From DASPFV01 sp035620975 (GTDB lineage Bacteria; Acidobacteriota; Vicinamibacteria; Vicinamibacterales; 2-12-FULL-66-21): 15,458 nucleotides of DNA. The stretch spans positions 1 to 15,458 of the forward strand of contig DASPFV010000274.1 in assembly GCA_035620975.1 (NCBI GenBank). The letters are read 5' to 3'. The position numbers were made by a program, and so were the translations under genes. Below, piece after piece: positions 1 through 7,023 of the stretch. Positions within the stretch are counted from its first letter, which is position 1. Each line of letters opens with the position of its first letter. The notes beneath the pieces were generated by a model. It was not told the origin of the DNA. It searched no databases and saw nothing but the letters and a program-made list of their open reading frames with translations.

Positions 1-116
1 ACGGCCTGGCCCCTGACGTCCGCCGGAGTCGCGGTGATCAGCCCGAGGACGGCCGCTGCCGCACACGCAGCGCGGAACACGGCCTCCCGAAACGTCGTCC
101 GTGCATGGGCACGCAT
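1..116 (-). CDS. N-terminus of a secreted protein (partial, runs off the window)
   Basis: Only the first 38 codons lie in the window; the rest is before base 1. The ATG at 116-114 is preceded by a very strong purine-rich Shine-Dalgarno (GGAGGGAGGAG on the minus strand, bases 131-121), four bases from the start. The peptide begins MRAHARTTFREAVFR and continues with an Ala/Leu/Ile-rich stretch (AACAAAAVLGLITA) ending near GQA. This is a typical Sec signal peptide: charged n-region, hydrophobic core and a small-residue cleavage site around residue 38. The product is therefore predicted to be exported. No mature sequence is visible, so no function can be named. It is transcribed in the same direction as the beta-barrel gene at 414-1691 but separated from it by about 300 bases, and it has its own possible promoter. 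Confidence 0.7.
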   Translation of the reverse strand, partial: MRAHARTTFREAVFRAACAAAAVLGLITATPADVRGQA

Positions 117-169
117 CGTTCTCCTCCCTCCTTGCCCCCGGCCCCGGCCCGGCGGTCCGGTGTCCGCTA

Positions 170-185
170 TCCAGTAATCACTGGA
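170..185. repeat. Inverted repeat TCCAGT-AATC-ACTGGA
   Basis: The perfect 6-base arms TCCAGT (170-175) and ACTGGA (180-185) flank AATC. The element lies between the possible promoter at 212-243 and the start of the secreted-protein gene (116), so it would be in that gene's 5' leader. It could be a regulator-binding site or an RNA hairpin; nothing distinguishes these. Confidence 0.4.
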
Positions 186-211
186 AACCGCTGTGCCTGA
201 CGCGGGGCCCC

Positions 212-243
212 ATTAGGGGACTCCACCTCGATTCTCCTGTCAA
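212..243 (-). promoter_or_regulatory. Possible promoter for the gene at 1-116
   Basis: Read on the minus strand, a perfect TTGACA (bases 243-238) is followed after 20 bases by CCTAAT (217-212). A 17-base spacing would give TCCCCT (220-215) instead. The -35 is ideal but the -10 is weak or too far. Transcription would start near base 204, giving a leader of roughly 90 bases before the strong Shine-Dalgarno of the secreted-protein gene. Confidence 0.3.
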
Positions 244-303
244 GGGGGGAGACGCTCAACAGAGGCGGGGCACACGAGGGGAGGCGCAGCAGAGGGAAGA
301 GGC

Positions 304-321
304 ACCCGGGATGGCCCGGGT
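304..321. terminator. Perfect 7+7 hairpin, possible terminator or leader structure
   Basis: ACCCGGG (304-310), loop ATGG, CCCGGGT (315-321). It lies about 90 bases downstream of the stop of the minus-strand gene at 414-1691. There is no T-run after it, so it is not a classical Rho-independent terminator; it may only stabilise a 3' end. Confidence 0.3.
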
Positions 322-386
322 ACCCCCCCGCCTGGTGGTGAAGAGGGTGCGGCGGCACGGCAGCCGGGGCGAAGGCCGGGGCGAAG

Positions 387-403
387 CCGGCCGGACCGGC
401 CGG
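387..403. terminator. GC palindrome just downstream of the beta-barrel gene
   Basis: CCGGCCGG-A-CCGGCCGG is a perfect palindrome around one base; as RNA it would form a seven-pair stem with a three-base loop. It begins 11 bases past the minus-strand stop codon at 416-414. No U-tract follows, so intrinsic termination is uncertain. Confidence 0.35.
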
Positions 404-413
404 GCGCAACCGG

Positions 414-1691
414 CTACCGGCCGAACCGCGGGTTGACGACGCTGCTGAAGATCGAGCCGAAGGTGTACGTGAGGCTGAAGCCCACGTTGTATTCGTAGCC
501 GCTCTCGAGCTGGCGCAGCCGGAGCAGGATTTCTTCGTCCGTCGCGCCGCGTGCCGGAAGCGACAGCTGATCCCGGATCCGCGAGGCGTTCACCTCCCCC
601 GCCACCGACAGCCCCCGCGCCAGCCGGACGGAGACCCGGCCTTCCGCCTCGAGACGCGATTTGCCGGGATCGTGCAGGAACTGCGACCATTCGAGGCGGG
701 CCTCGAGCGATCCGAAACGCTCCGCCTGCTCGAAGGTCAGCGAGGCCTCGTGGCGCGGCAGCGTCTCCTCCAGCTTCCCGTACAACGTTTCTTCGTAATA
801 GTCGAAGTGAGCGATGCCGACGGCATACTGGGCCCGCAGCTGCCGCCTCGTGTATTGCGAGTAGGGGAAGACATTGAACTCGATGGCGGGCGCCGCCTCG
901 ATGCCCAGCTCGACGTTGTCGAACGTGGACGATTCGATCTCGCCCTCGGCGCCGACGGACCAGTGCTCGCCGAGGGCCTTCACGACCAGCCAGCGGAACT
1001 CGCGCTCGCGCCGGCTCACCTTCACGGGATCCTCTTCGTCGAGGTCGAACTCCTCGCGCTCGTGATCGAGCTCCCCCCCAAACGTGATCTTCCAGTCCGG
1101 CGTGATGCGATCGGCGCTGACGCTGACGCCGAGCTGCCGTTCGCTGGTCGATTCCTCCCCCTCGAACGACGCCGAGCCCCGCAGGCTGAAGACCCAGTTG
1201 CGCCATCGGTCTCCGGCGACGGCGGGCCGCCGGTCCTCCGACCCGAGTCTCACGTCGACGGCCAGCTGCGGCGGGACTCCGGCCCTCGTCAGGTATCGCA
1301 GCAGCCCGGCACGAAGCGCATTGGCGAGCTGGCGCCTGACGATGTCGTCGGTATCGGAGCTCGTCGTGACGGTTCTGAGCGTCTCGTCCACGCCGAGGTA
1401 CGGCCCGCGGCCGATGAACGCGAGGGTGTGCTCCAGCCCGCCGCTTCCGGTTTCAGCCCTGGTGACGAGCACGTGGACCTCCGCTTCCGTCCGATCCCGG
1501 ACGTAGTCCACGAATACGACCTCGGACTGCAGGAACTCCGCAAAGCAGCTCTCGCAGTCGAGGAACACCTTCAGTTGCGCCGGCGGCGCCTGCGCGGCCG
1601 ACACGAGCCCGCCCGGCAGGAACAGGCCCGGCACCATGAGCGAGAGCGCCACGGCAAGGGCGCGAGCGCGAGCCCGACGAGGTGAAGGCAT
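414..1691 (-). CDS. Secreted protein with probable C-terminal outer-membrane beta-barrel
   Basis: Protein of 425 residues. Residues 1-35 form a signal peptide: an Arg-rich start, a hydrophobic core at about 11-30, and a likely cut near SAAQA. The mature N-terminus (about 38-150) has a compact domain starting KVFLDCESC, with Cys46 and Cys49 spaced CxxC, then a VRDRTEAEVHVLVTR segment and a GSGG turn. From about 165 to the end, alternating polar and aromatic strands (for example WRNWVFSLRGSASF, EHWSVGAEGEIES, YEYNVGFSLTYTFGS) with charged turns look like an outer-membrane barrel. I recall similar two-part proteins in Acidobacteria annotated as hypothetical or DUF481-like; that link is from memory. 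Role unknown, location probably outer membrane. The ATG at 1691 has no Shine-Dalgarno but has a CAGAAT hexamer nine bases upstream. It is divergent from the two-component operon. Confidence 0.8.
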   Translation of the reverse strand: MPSPRRARARALAVALSLMVPGLFLPGGLVSAAQAPPAQLKVFLDCESCFAEFLQSEVVFVDYVRDRTEAEVHVLVTRAETGSGGLEHTLAFIGRGPYLGVDETLRTVTTSSDTDDIVRRQLANALRAGLLRYLTRAGVPPQLAVDVRLGSEDRRPAVAGDRWRNWVFSLRGSASFEGEESTSERQLGVSVSADRITPDWKITFGGELDHEREEFDLDEEDPVKVSRREREFRWLVVKALGEHWSVGAEGEIESSTFDNVELGIEAAPAIEFNVFPYSQYTRRQLRAQYAVGIAHFDYYEETLYGKLEETLPRHEASLTFEQAERFGSLEARLEWSQFLHDPGKSRLEAEGRVSVRLARGLSVAGEVNASRIRDQLSLPARGATDEEILLRLRQLESGYEYNVGFSLTYTFGSIFSSVVNPRFGR

Positions 1692-1700
1692 GCGGCGGGC

Positions 1701-1706
1701 ATTCTG
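1701..1706 (-). promoter_or_regulatory. Possible extended -10 (TGC CAGAAT) of the beta-barrel gene
   Basis: On the minus strand TGC-CAGAAT ends nine bases before the ATG at 1691, with no purine-rich ribosome site between them. If it is a -10 box, the transcript would start at or next to the ATG. No -35 is evident. It is one of five such arrangements in the window. Confidence 0.35.
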
Positions 1707-1750
1707 GCACGACGCTACATGAAGGGAGCATGAAGGCCGACGTCTGCGGC

Positions 1751-1756
1751 TACAAT
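1751..1756 (+). promoter_or_regulatory. Possible -10 box TACAAT before the LamG-like gene
   Basis: TACAAT matches the -10 consensus at five of six positions and ends nine bases before the in-frame GTG at 1766. No clear -35 is present about 17 bases upstream. It supports a leaderless or near-leaderless start at the GTG and argues against the ATG at 1730, which would lie upstream of the transcription start. Confidence 0.45.
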
Positions 1757-1765
1757 CCGCTCGCT

Positions 1766-2440
1766 GTGCCGTGGGTCCCGCGAGCGCGTCCGGCCGTGTC
1801 CCTCTCCGTCGCCCTGACGCTCGCTGCGTCCGCGGCGGGCCAGTCGGCCGCCAGCCGCACGTTCGAAGACGACCCGCCGGGCCGGCCGCCGCCCGGCTTC
1901 ACGTTCCACGTCGTCCGGCGCGCGTCGCCGGTCGCCTGGACCGTGCAGCGGGATGCCGGCAACAGCTTCCTGGCTCACCCGGGAGATCCCGGGGGCCGCG
2001 CGGGGTTCGCGCTGGCTGTTCTCGAAGGCGCGCCGCGCGGGCGCGTCAGCGTGTCGGTGCGGATCCGGATGGCGGCCGGGACGAGGTCGGCGGGTGTCGT
2101 GTGGAAGGTGCAGGATCCCGATAACTATTACCTGGCGCGGCTCGACCTCGACCGGCAGGACATCGGCCTGTACCGCGTCGTGAAAGGGAACCGCGTGCGC
2201 ATCGAGGGGGAGGACGATCTCGAGCTCGACCGGAGCGCCTGGCACACGTTGAAGGCCGTCCAGGAATCCGAGAACATCCGGGTGTATCTCGGCGGCATTC
2301 GCGTGCTGCGCGCCCGCGATCGCACGTTCGAAGACCGGGGATCCGTCGGCGTCTGGTGCGCCGCTGATGCCACCGTGCACTTCGACGATCTCCGCCTGGA
2401 TCCGAGGTCAGGGAATGCGGATTCTCATCGTGGAAGATGA
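1766..2440 (+). CDS. Secreted LamG-like (concanavalin A-fold) domain protein, first gene of a two-component operon
   Basis: With the GTG at 1766 the protein is 224 residues; an ATG at 1730 in the same frame would add 12. I prefer the GTG because the peptide then starts as a clean signal sequence (VPWVPRARPAVSLSVALTLAASAAGQ), and because TACAAT lies just upstream. The mature part resembles the jelly-roll domain often labelled family 16 glycoside hydrolase-like or DUF1080. Typical features are SVRIRMAAGTRSAGVVWKVQDPDNYYLARLD, the core of which places 'NYYLARLD' after a Gly/Val strand, then ENIRVYLGGIRVL and a closing VHFDDLRL strand. No catalytic residues are evident, so a ligand-binding periplasmic role is more likely than hydrolysis. 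Its last 26 bases overlap the start of the response regulator, so it is transcribed with that system and may feed its sensor, though that is inference. Confidence 0.75.
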   Translation: MPWVPRARPAVSLSVALTLAASAAGQSAASRTFEDDPPGRPPPGFTFHVVRRASPVAWTVQRDAGNSFLAHPGDPGGRAGFALAVLEGAPRGRVSVSVRIRMAAGTRSAGVVWKVQDPDNYYLARLDLDRQDIGLYRVVKGNRVRIEGEDDLELDRSAWHTLKAVQESENIRVYLGGIRVLRARDRTFEDRGSVGVWCAADATVHFDDLRLDPRSGNADSHRGR

Positions 2441-3071
2441 GCCCGACCTGGCTCGAACGCTCGGCCGGGCGTTCGGCGAGGACGGGTATGCCGTCGACGT
2501 GGCGGGCACCGGCGCCGACGCGCTGCTCAAGGCCTCGTTCGTCGCATACGACACGATCGTGCTCGACGTGCGGCTGCCGGGGGGCGATGGCTTCGGGGTG
2601 CTGGCGGAGCTGCGCGCGCGCGGCGGCCGCATGCCCGTTCTGATGCTCACCGCGCGGGACGGCCTCGAGGACAAGGTTCGCGGGTTGAACGCCGGGGCGG
2701 ACGACTACCTCACCAAGCCGTTCGCGCTCGGCGAGCTGCTCGCACGTGTGCGCGCGCTCATCCGCCGCGCGTCCTCCGATCCACGGCCGGAGCTGACGGC
2801 CGGCGCCGTCGTGCTGGACACGAGCGCCCGCGTCGTACGCCGCGACGGAGCAGTCGTCGAGCTCACGGCGCGGGAATACGCCATTCTCGAGCTCCTGGCG
2901 CGGCGGAAGGGCAGTCTGGTCACGCGCTCGGCCATCTACGATCACGTGTACGACGAGCACGAGGACACGCTGTCGAACGTGATCGACGTGCACATCGCCT
3001 CGCTGCGCCGCAAGCTGGGGCGTGACGTGATCCAGACACGGCGCGGCCACGGCTACATCATCGATGGCTGA
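2415..3071 (+). CDS. OmpR/PhoB-type response regulator
   Basis: Protein of 218 residues, normal for the family. The receiver domain (1-115) has the acidic pair Glu7-Asp8, phospho-acceptor Asp51 in VLDVRLPGGDG, Thr79 in MLTARD, and Lys101 in DDYLTKPF. The winged-helix DNA-binding domain (about 125-218) has LTAREYAILELLA, the recognition-helix region SNVIDVHIASLRRKL and the closing wing TRRGHGYII. It is therefore a phosphorylation-controlled transcription factor acting in the cytoplasm. The ATG at 2415 is chosen because the protein then begins MRILIVEDE and AGGTCAGGGA lies directly upstream. The start overlaps the preceding secreted-protein gene by 26 bases, and its stop overlaps the kinase start by eight, indicating translational coupling. 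Target genes are unknown; the divergent beta-barrel gene is an obvious candidate. Confidence 0.95.
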   Translation: MRILIVEDEPDLARTLGRAFGEDGYAVDVAGTGADALLKASFVAYDTIVLDVRLPGGDGFGVLAELRARGGRMPVLMLTARDGLEDKVRGLNAGADDYLTKPFALGELLARVRALIRRASSDPRPELTAGAVVLDTSARVVRRDGAVVELTAREYAILELLARRKGSLVTRSAIYDHVYDEHEDTLSNVIDVHIASLRRKLGRDVIQTRRGHGYIIDG

Positions 3072-4491
3072 ACGCGCCGTCCGATCGCTTCGCACCCGGC
3101 TGCTCGCCTGGTATGTCGGCACGAGCCTGCTGGTGCTCGCGACGGTCGGCGTGGCCGTGTGCTGGGTCACCTGGCAGTCGCGGGTGTCGGCCGTCGACGC
3201 CGAGCTGCGCGTCCAGGCGCGCCGCGTCTCGGGTGCTGTCCGGGCGCGGCCAGGCGGGGCGTTCGACGTCGAGCTGCCCTCCGATGCGACCGCCTACTTC
3301 CAGCAGGCACGCCCGCGGACGTATTACGCGGTCTGGACCATCCGGGGCCGCCTGGTGGATCAGTCCCGGCCCGACCTCGGCCTCCCGGCAGCGCCCGTCT
3401 CCGGTGCGCGGACACGCGGCGCCAGTCGCGAGGTCATCGTGGGGGACGGAGAGCTCACGGTCCTCGTCGGGCGCCAGATCGACGACGTCCGCGAGGAGCT
3501 CTGGTCGCTGGCGGGGACGATGGCGCTTGCCGGCACGGGCGCCATGGCGCTGGCGCTGCTTTGTGCGTGGCTCGTGGCCAGTCGGGCGCTGGCCCCCGTG
3601 CAGCGCATCAGCGAGACGGCCAGGCGTATGGCCGGCGGCGAGCTGAGCGCCAGAGTCGCCGTCGACCGCACGGAGAGCGAGCTCGGGCAGGTCGCGGACG
3701 CGCTGAACCTCGCGTTCGACCGCCTGCACGAGGCCCTCGAGCGCCAGAGCCGCTTCACCGCCGACGCGTCGCACGAGCTCCGCACGCCGGTCGCGATGCT
3801 CTCGGCTGAAGTGGACTGGGTGCTGATGCGGGAGCGATCCGCCGCGGAGTACCGGGAGGCGCTCGAGGCATGCAGCCGCGTCGCGGCGCGCATGCGCGGC
3901 CTGGTTCAGAGCCTGTTGATACTGGCCCGAGCCGACAGCGGCGAGCTGTCGGTGAGCCGGGAGCGCGTCCGGCTGGATCTCGTCATCGACCAGGCCGTCG
4001 AATCGCTGCGCCAGTTGAGCCTCGACCGGTGCGTCCGGGTCGAAAGCGCGATGATGCCCGTGACCGTCGAGGGAGACTCCGAGCGCCTCCTCCAGCTCGT
4101 GACGAACCTCGTGCTCAACGCCGTGGTGTACAGCCCGCCGGACGGTCTCGTTCGCGTCGCCCTGACGCTCGAAGGCAACGAAGCCACGGTGCGGGTGACC
4201 GACCGCGGGATCGGGATCGAGGCCGACGACCTGCCGCGAATCTTCGACCGCTTTTACCGGTGTACTTCGGCGCGCACGTGCGAGCCGGGAGGGGCCGGGC
4301 TGGGGCTGGCAATCGCGAAGTGGATTGTCGACGCGCACCACGGCGCGATCGCGTGCACGAGCGAGCCGGGATGCGGCACCGAGTTCGTCGTCCGCCTGCC
4401 GGCACACCAGGCGGCGGGGCGGGTCCCGGGCACCGGTCCGCCGCCGCCTGCGCCGGGGGAGCGCGCCGTTCAGGGGCTGTCGCGCGTTTGA
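3064..4491 (+). CDS. Membrane sensor histidine kinase (HAMP-HisKA-HATPase)
   Basis: Protein of 475 residues. Transmembrane segments lie near 14-36 and 149-171 and enclose a periplasmic sensor of about 110 residues with no recognised fold. A HAMP linker follows (about 172-225). The HisKA H-box is SHELRTP with phospho-acceptor His237. The ATP-binding domain has the N-box TNLVLNAVVYSP (Asn348, Asn352), the G1 box DRGIGI (Asp380), an FDRFYR F-box, and G2 GGAGLGLAI (409-417). All expected kinase motifs are present. It should phosphorylate the regulator encoded immediately upstream, with which it shares an ATGGCTGA overlap. The architecture resembles the CusS/QseC/TctE group, but the signal is not predictable. 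A Pro-rich tail of about 25 residues (around 450-475) extends past the ATPase domain. Cysteines at 400, 406, 431 and 437 are unusual around the G2 region. Confidence 0.95.
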   Translation: MAERAVRSLRTRLLAWYVGTSLLVLATVGVAVCWVTWQSRVSAVDAELRVQARRVSGAVRARPGGAFDVELPSDATAYFQQARPRTYYAVWTIRGRLVDQSRPDLGLPAAPVSGARTRGASREVIVGDGELTVLVGRQIDDVREELWSLAGTMALAGTGAMALALLCAWLVASRALAPVQRISETARRMAGGELSARVAVDRTESELGQVADALNLAFDRLHEALERQSRFTADASHELRTPVAMLSAEVDWVLMRERSAAEYREALEACSRVAARMRGLVQSLLILARADSGELSVSRERVRLDLVIDQAVESLRQLSLDRCVRVESAMMPVTVEGDSERLLQLVTNLVLNAVVYSPPDGLVRVALTLEGNEATVRVTDRGIGIEADDLPRIFDRFYRCTSARTCEPGGAGLGLAIAKWIVDAHHGAIACTSEPGCGTEFVVRLPAHQAAGRVPGTGPPPPAPGERAVQGLSRV

Positions 4492-4550
4492 AGCGGTGGC
4501 CCGGCGGTCGGGTCGCGCCCTCCAGTGGCGTCGCCCACGTGAAGGCGAGC

Positions 4551-4570
4551 TTTCCGGCTTCATGCGGAAA
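4551..4570. terminator. Hairpin between convergent genes, diverged copy of the 11384-11461 repeat
   Basis: TTTCCG (4551-4556) pairs with CGGAAA (4565-4570) around GCTTCATG. It lies in the 103-base gap between the convergent kinase and M19 genes. It matches the tandem repeat unit at 11384 in 16 of 20 positions, and its outermost pair is changed from C-G to T-A on both arms, preserving pairing. Confidence 0.45.
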
Positions 4571-4590
4571 CTCCGGCCCTGAGACCGGAG
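4571..4590. terminator. Second hairpin in the same convergent gap
   Basis: CTCCGG (4571-4576) and CCGGAG (4585-4590) form a perfect six-pair stem around CCCTGAGA, directly abutting the first hairpin and ending four bases before the M19 gene's stop codon. Together the two could act as a bidirectional transcription end. Neither has a U-tract. Confidence 0.4.
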
Positions 4591-4594
4591 CGGC

Positions 4595-5662
4595 TCAGCT
4601 CCAGGCGGACCGCAGGAAGCGCAGGAAGTTTCCGTGCGCGATCCCGGCAATGTCCTCGGCGCTGTATCCCCGTGCCGCCAGGCGTTCGAGCAGCTTCGCC
4701 AGGTCCGCGATCGTCCCGACGTCCGACGGGCACTGCTCGGTGCCGAACGCCCCGTCGAGATCCGAGCCGATCATGCAGTGGCGCGCCGTGCCGGCGAGCT
4801 CGCAGACGTGATCGATGTGGTCGGCGACAGCCTCGAGCGTCAGCCCCGCGGCGCCGGGGGTCGAGGTGCCGCGGACCCAGTCGGGCACGAGCATCCACGC
4901 ATCGAATGCCGCACCGATCACGGCATCGCGCCGGATCAGCTCGCGGAGCTGGTCGTCCGAAAACTGACGCCCGTGGGGCACGAGCGCCCGGCAGTTGGAG
5001 TGGCTCGCCCACACCGGGCCGTTGAAGTGATCGAGCGCGTCACGGAGGCTCTCGTCGCAGAGGTGGGTGACGTCGAGGACGATTCCGAGCCGCTCCATTT
5101 CCCGCAGCAGCTCGCGGCCGGGCGCGCCCAGGTCGCCGTGCGCGTTCGTGCCCTGAGCGTAGACGCCGGGCCCGTAGTGCGCCGGGCCGACCGCCCTCAG
5201 CCCCCGCCTGTACGCGCGCTCCAGGTGCCGGAGCGTGACGATGGAGTCGGCGCCTTCCAGGCTCAGCACGTATCCGATTGGCGCATGGCCAGGCTGTCCA
5301 CCCTCCCATCGCGAGACGTGCGCGTCGAGCATCGCGCGATCGCGGATCTGCGTCAGCTCGCCCCGCTCTTCCATGGCGTCGTACCAGGCAAGCTGTCCCT
5401 GGGTCGTCGCCCAGGCCTGCTCCGGCGAATGCCAGCCCGGGAGCGGGTTGCCCTCCGCGACGAAGCGGGCGATCTGCGTCGCCACGCACAGGCCGACGCC
5501 TCCGCGGCGCATCTCCGGAAACGAGACCGTCCCGTGCCCGCGGTCCGGCTTGTCGGTCATGTCCCGCTCGCGGTGTCGGATTTCGGCGGTCGGGCGGGTG
5601 AGGTCCCGGTTCCACTCGAGGGCGTTCATCGCGAGGTCCAGGTGCGCATCCACGATCAGCAT
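4595..5662 (-). CDS. Peptidase M19 (membrane/renal dipeptidase-like) zinc hydrolase
   Basis: Protein of 355 residues, the usual M19 length, with a TIM-barrel amidohydrolase fold expected. Visible metal-site motifs are DAHLD (His7, Asp9), SLEGAD (bridging Glu136), LDVTH (His200), ASHSN (His221) and IGSDLDG (Asp301). The closing HGNFLRFL resembles the family's GGNxLR end. Family members hydrolyse dipeptides, D-aminoacyl compounds and some N-acyl amino acids. No signal peptide is present, so despite the 'membrane dipeptidase' name it is probably cytosolic. The ATG at 5662 is three bases past the stop of the GntP-type permease gene, so the two form a tight operon in which imported substrate may be passed to this hydrolase. 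The real substrate is unknown, and the pairing with an organic-acid permease suggests it need not be a classical dipeptide. Confidence 0.9.
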   Translation of the reverse strand: MLIVDAHLDLAMNALEWNRDLTRPTAEIRHRERDMTDKPDRGHGTVSFPEMRRGGVGLCVATQIARFVAEGNPLPGWHSPEQAWATTQGQLAWYDAMEERGELTQIRDRAMLDAHVSRWEGGQPGHAPIGYVLSLEGADSIVTLRHLERAYRRGLRAVGPAHYGPGVYAQGTNAHGDLGAPGRELLREMERLGIVLDVTHLCDESLRDALDHFNGPVWASHSNCRALVPHGRQFSDDQLRELIRRDAVIGAAFDAWMLVPDWVRGTSTPGAAGLTLEAVADHIDHVCELAGTARHCMIGSDLDGAFGTEQCPSDVGTIADLAKLLERLAARGYSAEDIAGIAHGNFLRFLRSAWS

Positions 5663-5665
5663 GGG

Positions 5666-7015
5666 TCAACTCACGACCAGCCCGAGGAGAAGAACGAGGA
5701 TCAGGCCCAGCACCGAGATGATCGTCTCGAGCACCGTCCAGGTCGCGACCGTCTGGCCCACGCCCAGGTTCAGGTACTCCTTGACCAGCCAGAACCCGCC
5801 GTCGTTGACGTGGGACGCGATGAGCGAGCCGGCGCCGATCGCGAGGACCATCAGCTCGCGGCTCACCTGGGGCATCGAGGCGCCAAGCGGCGCCATGATG
5901 CTGGCGGCCGTCACGCACGCGACGGTGGCCGAACCGACCGATAGGCGCAGCAGCGCGGCCATGAGCCACCCGAGCGCCAGCGGGGACAGCGCCATCCCGC
6001 TCATTGCCTCCGCGATGGCAGAATCCACTCCCGCCGCGTCCAGGATACGGCCGAAACCGCCGCCGGCGCCGACGACGAGCAGCACGCTCGCGACCGGCGG
6101 CAGTGCGTCCTCGGCGAAGCGCAGCAGGCGGGCTCTGTCGAACCCGCAGGCCACCCCGAACGTGTAGAGCGCCAGCAGCGTCGCCAGCAGCATGGCGACG
6201 AGGGGGCTACCCGCGAGCACCAGGACCCGCCGTGCGGTGCCGTCCGCCAGAACGGTCTGCGCCAGCGCCGCCAGCATCATCACGAGCACCGGAAGGAGGA
6301 TCGTGGCGAGCGCCACGCCGAGCGAGGGGCTTCGCGCCGCAGTCGTGGTTCCGGAAAGCTGGTCGGCCATCGCGCCGGGTTCCGCGTGCACGCGCCTACT
6401 GATCATCCGGCCGAAGACCGGCCCCGCCGCAATCGCGAGAGGAAGGGCGACGATGATCGAGTAGAGGAGCGTGCGCCCGGTGTCGGCGCCGAGCCGCTCG
6501 ATCGCCGCCAGCGGACCCGGGTGCGGCGGCACGAGCCCGTGTGCCGCCGAGAGGCCTGCCACCAGCGGGACCCCCAGTCGTACCAGCGAAGTTCCGGTCT
6601 GACGGGTGAGCGTGAAGAGGACCGGCGCGAGCAGTACCAGGCCGACCTGAAAGAAGACGGGCAGCCCGATGATGAACCCCGAGAGCATCATCGCCCAGTC
6701 CAGGCGCCGCTCGCCGAGGATCCGGACGAGCGTGCCGGAGACGACGAGCGCGCCCCCGGATTCCGCCAGCAGCTTGCCGATCACCGTGCCGAGGGCAATC
6801 ACCATCGCGATGAACCCGAGCGTGTCCCCGACACCCTGCTGGAACGCCCGGGGGATCTCCGACAGCGGCATCCGGGCGGCAACGCCGACGAAGACGGACG
6901 CGAGCGCCAGCGCGAGGAAGGCCGGCAGCCGCACCCAGGTGACGAGGATCACGACCAGGGCCACGCCTGCGGCGGCAGCGAGCAGCAGGAGCCCGGGAGG
7001 GAGCGGCGTCGGCAC
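5666..7015 (-). CDS. GntP-family organic acid (gluconate-type) permease
   Basis: Protein of 449 residues with about 12-14 hydrophobic segments from residue 8 to the end, normal for the gluconate:H+ symporter family. Family hallmarks are IIGLPVFFQVGLVLLAPV (about 115-132), AHGLVPPHPGP (158-168) and SVGSATVA in the C-terminal half, followed by SHVNDGGFWLVKEY. It should import a sugar acid or other organic anion across the inner membrane. In the first motif I would expect an acidic residue after FF, as in FFEVG; here it is Gln123, which may alter coupling or specificity. The start is GTG at 7015. There is no good Shine-Dalgarno, but TAAGCT/GATAAG lies just upstream. It is the first gene of an operon with the M19 hydrolase and is divergent from the VWA gene. 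Confidence 0.9.
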   Translation of the reverse strand: MPTPLPPGLLLLAAAAGVALVVILVTWVRLPAFLALALASVFVGVAARMPLSEIPRAFQQGVGDTLGFIAMVIALGTVIGKLLAESGGALVVSGTLVRILGERRLDWAMMLSGFIIGLPVFFQVGLVLLAPVLFTLTRQTGTSLVRLGVPLVAGLSAAHGLVPPHPGPLAAIERLGADTGRTLLYSIIVALPLAIAAGPVFGRMISRRVHAEPGAMADQLSGTTTAARSPSLGVALATILLPVLVMMLAALAQTVLADGTARRVLVLAGSPLVAMLLATLLALYTFGVACGFDRARLLRFAEDALPPVASVLLVVGAGGGFGRILDAAGVDSAIAEAMSGMALSPLALGWLMAALLRLSVGSATVACVTAASIMAPLGASMPQVSRELMVLAIGAGSLIASHVNDGGFWLVKEYLNLGVGQTVATWTVLETIISVLGLILVLLLGLVVS

Positions 7016-7023
7016 GGGCGCAG

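Larger units (their letters stand above)
117..413. other. Intergenic spacer with several inverted repeats, no gene seen
   Basis: No convincing coding sequence lies here; open frames on both strands are GC-driven. The spacer holds a possible promoter for the gene at 1-116 (212-243), an inverted repeat with 6-base arms (170-185), a perfect 7+7 hairpin with an ATGG loop (304-321), two adjacent 12-base direct copies of GCCGGGGCGAAG (363-374 and 375-386), and a very GC-rich palindrome (387-403) just after the stop of the gene at 414-1691. Confidence 0.6.

Noticed and set aside
101..436. Small plus-strand open frame in the first spacer
   Set aside because: No ribosome site, low-complexity product, and it runs antisense over two minus-strand genes' ends.
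1682..1765. Earlier ATG starts (1682, 1730) for the LamG-like gene
   Set aside because: The 1682 start overlaps the divergent gene's start. The 1730 start adds residues that disrupt the signal-peptide n-region and lies upstream of the TACAAT box. The 1730 start cannot be fully excluded.
3058..4650. Long minus-strand open frame opposite the histidine kinase
   Set aside because: Low-complexity Arg/Ala-rich product with no motif; the plus strand has a complete kinase with all expected boxes.
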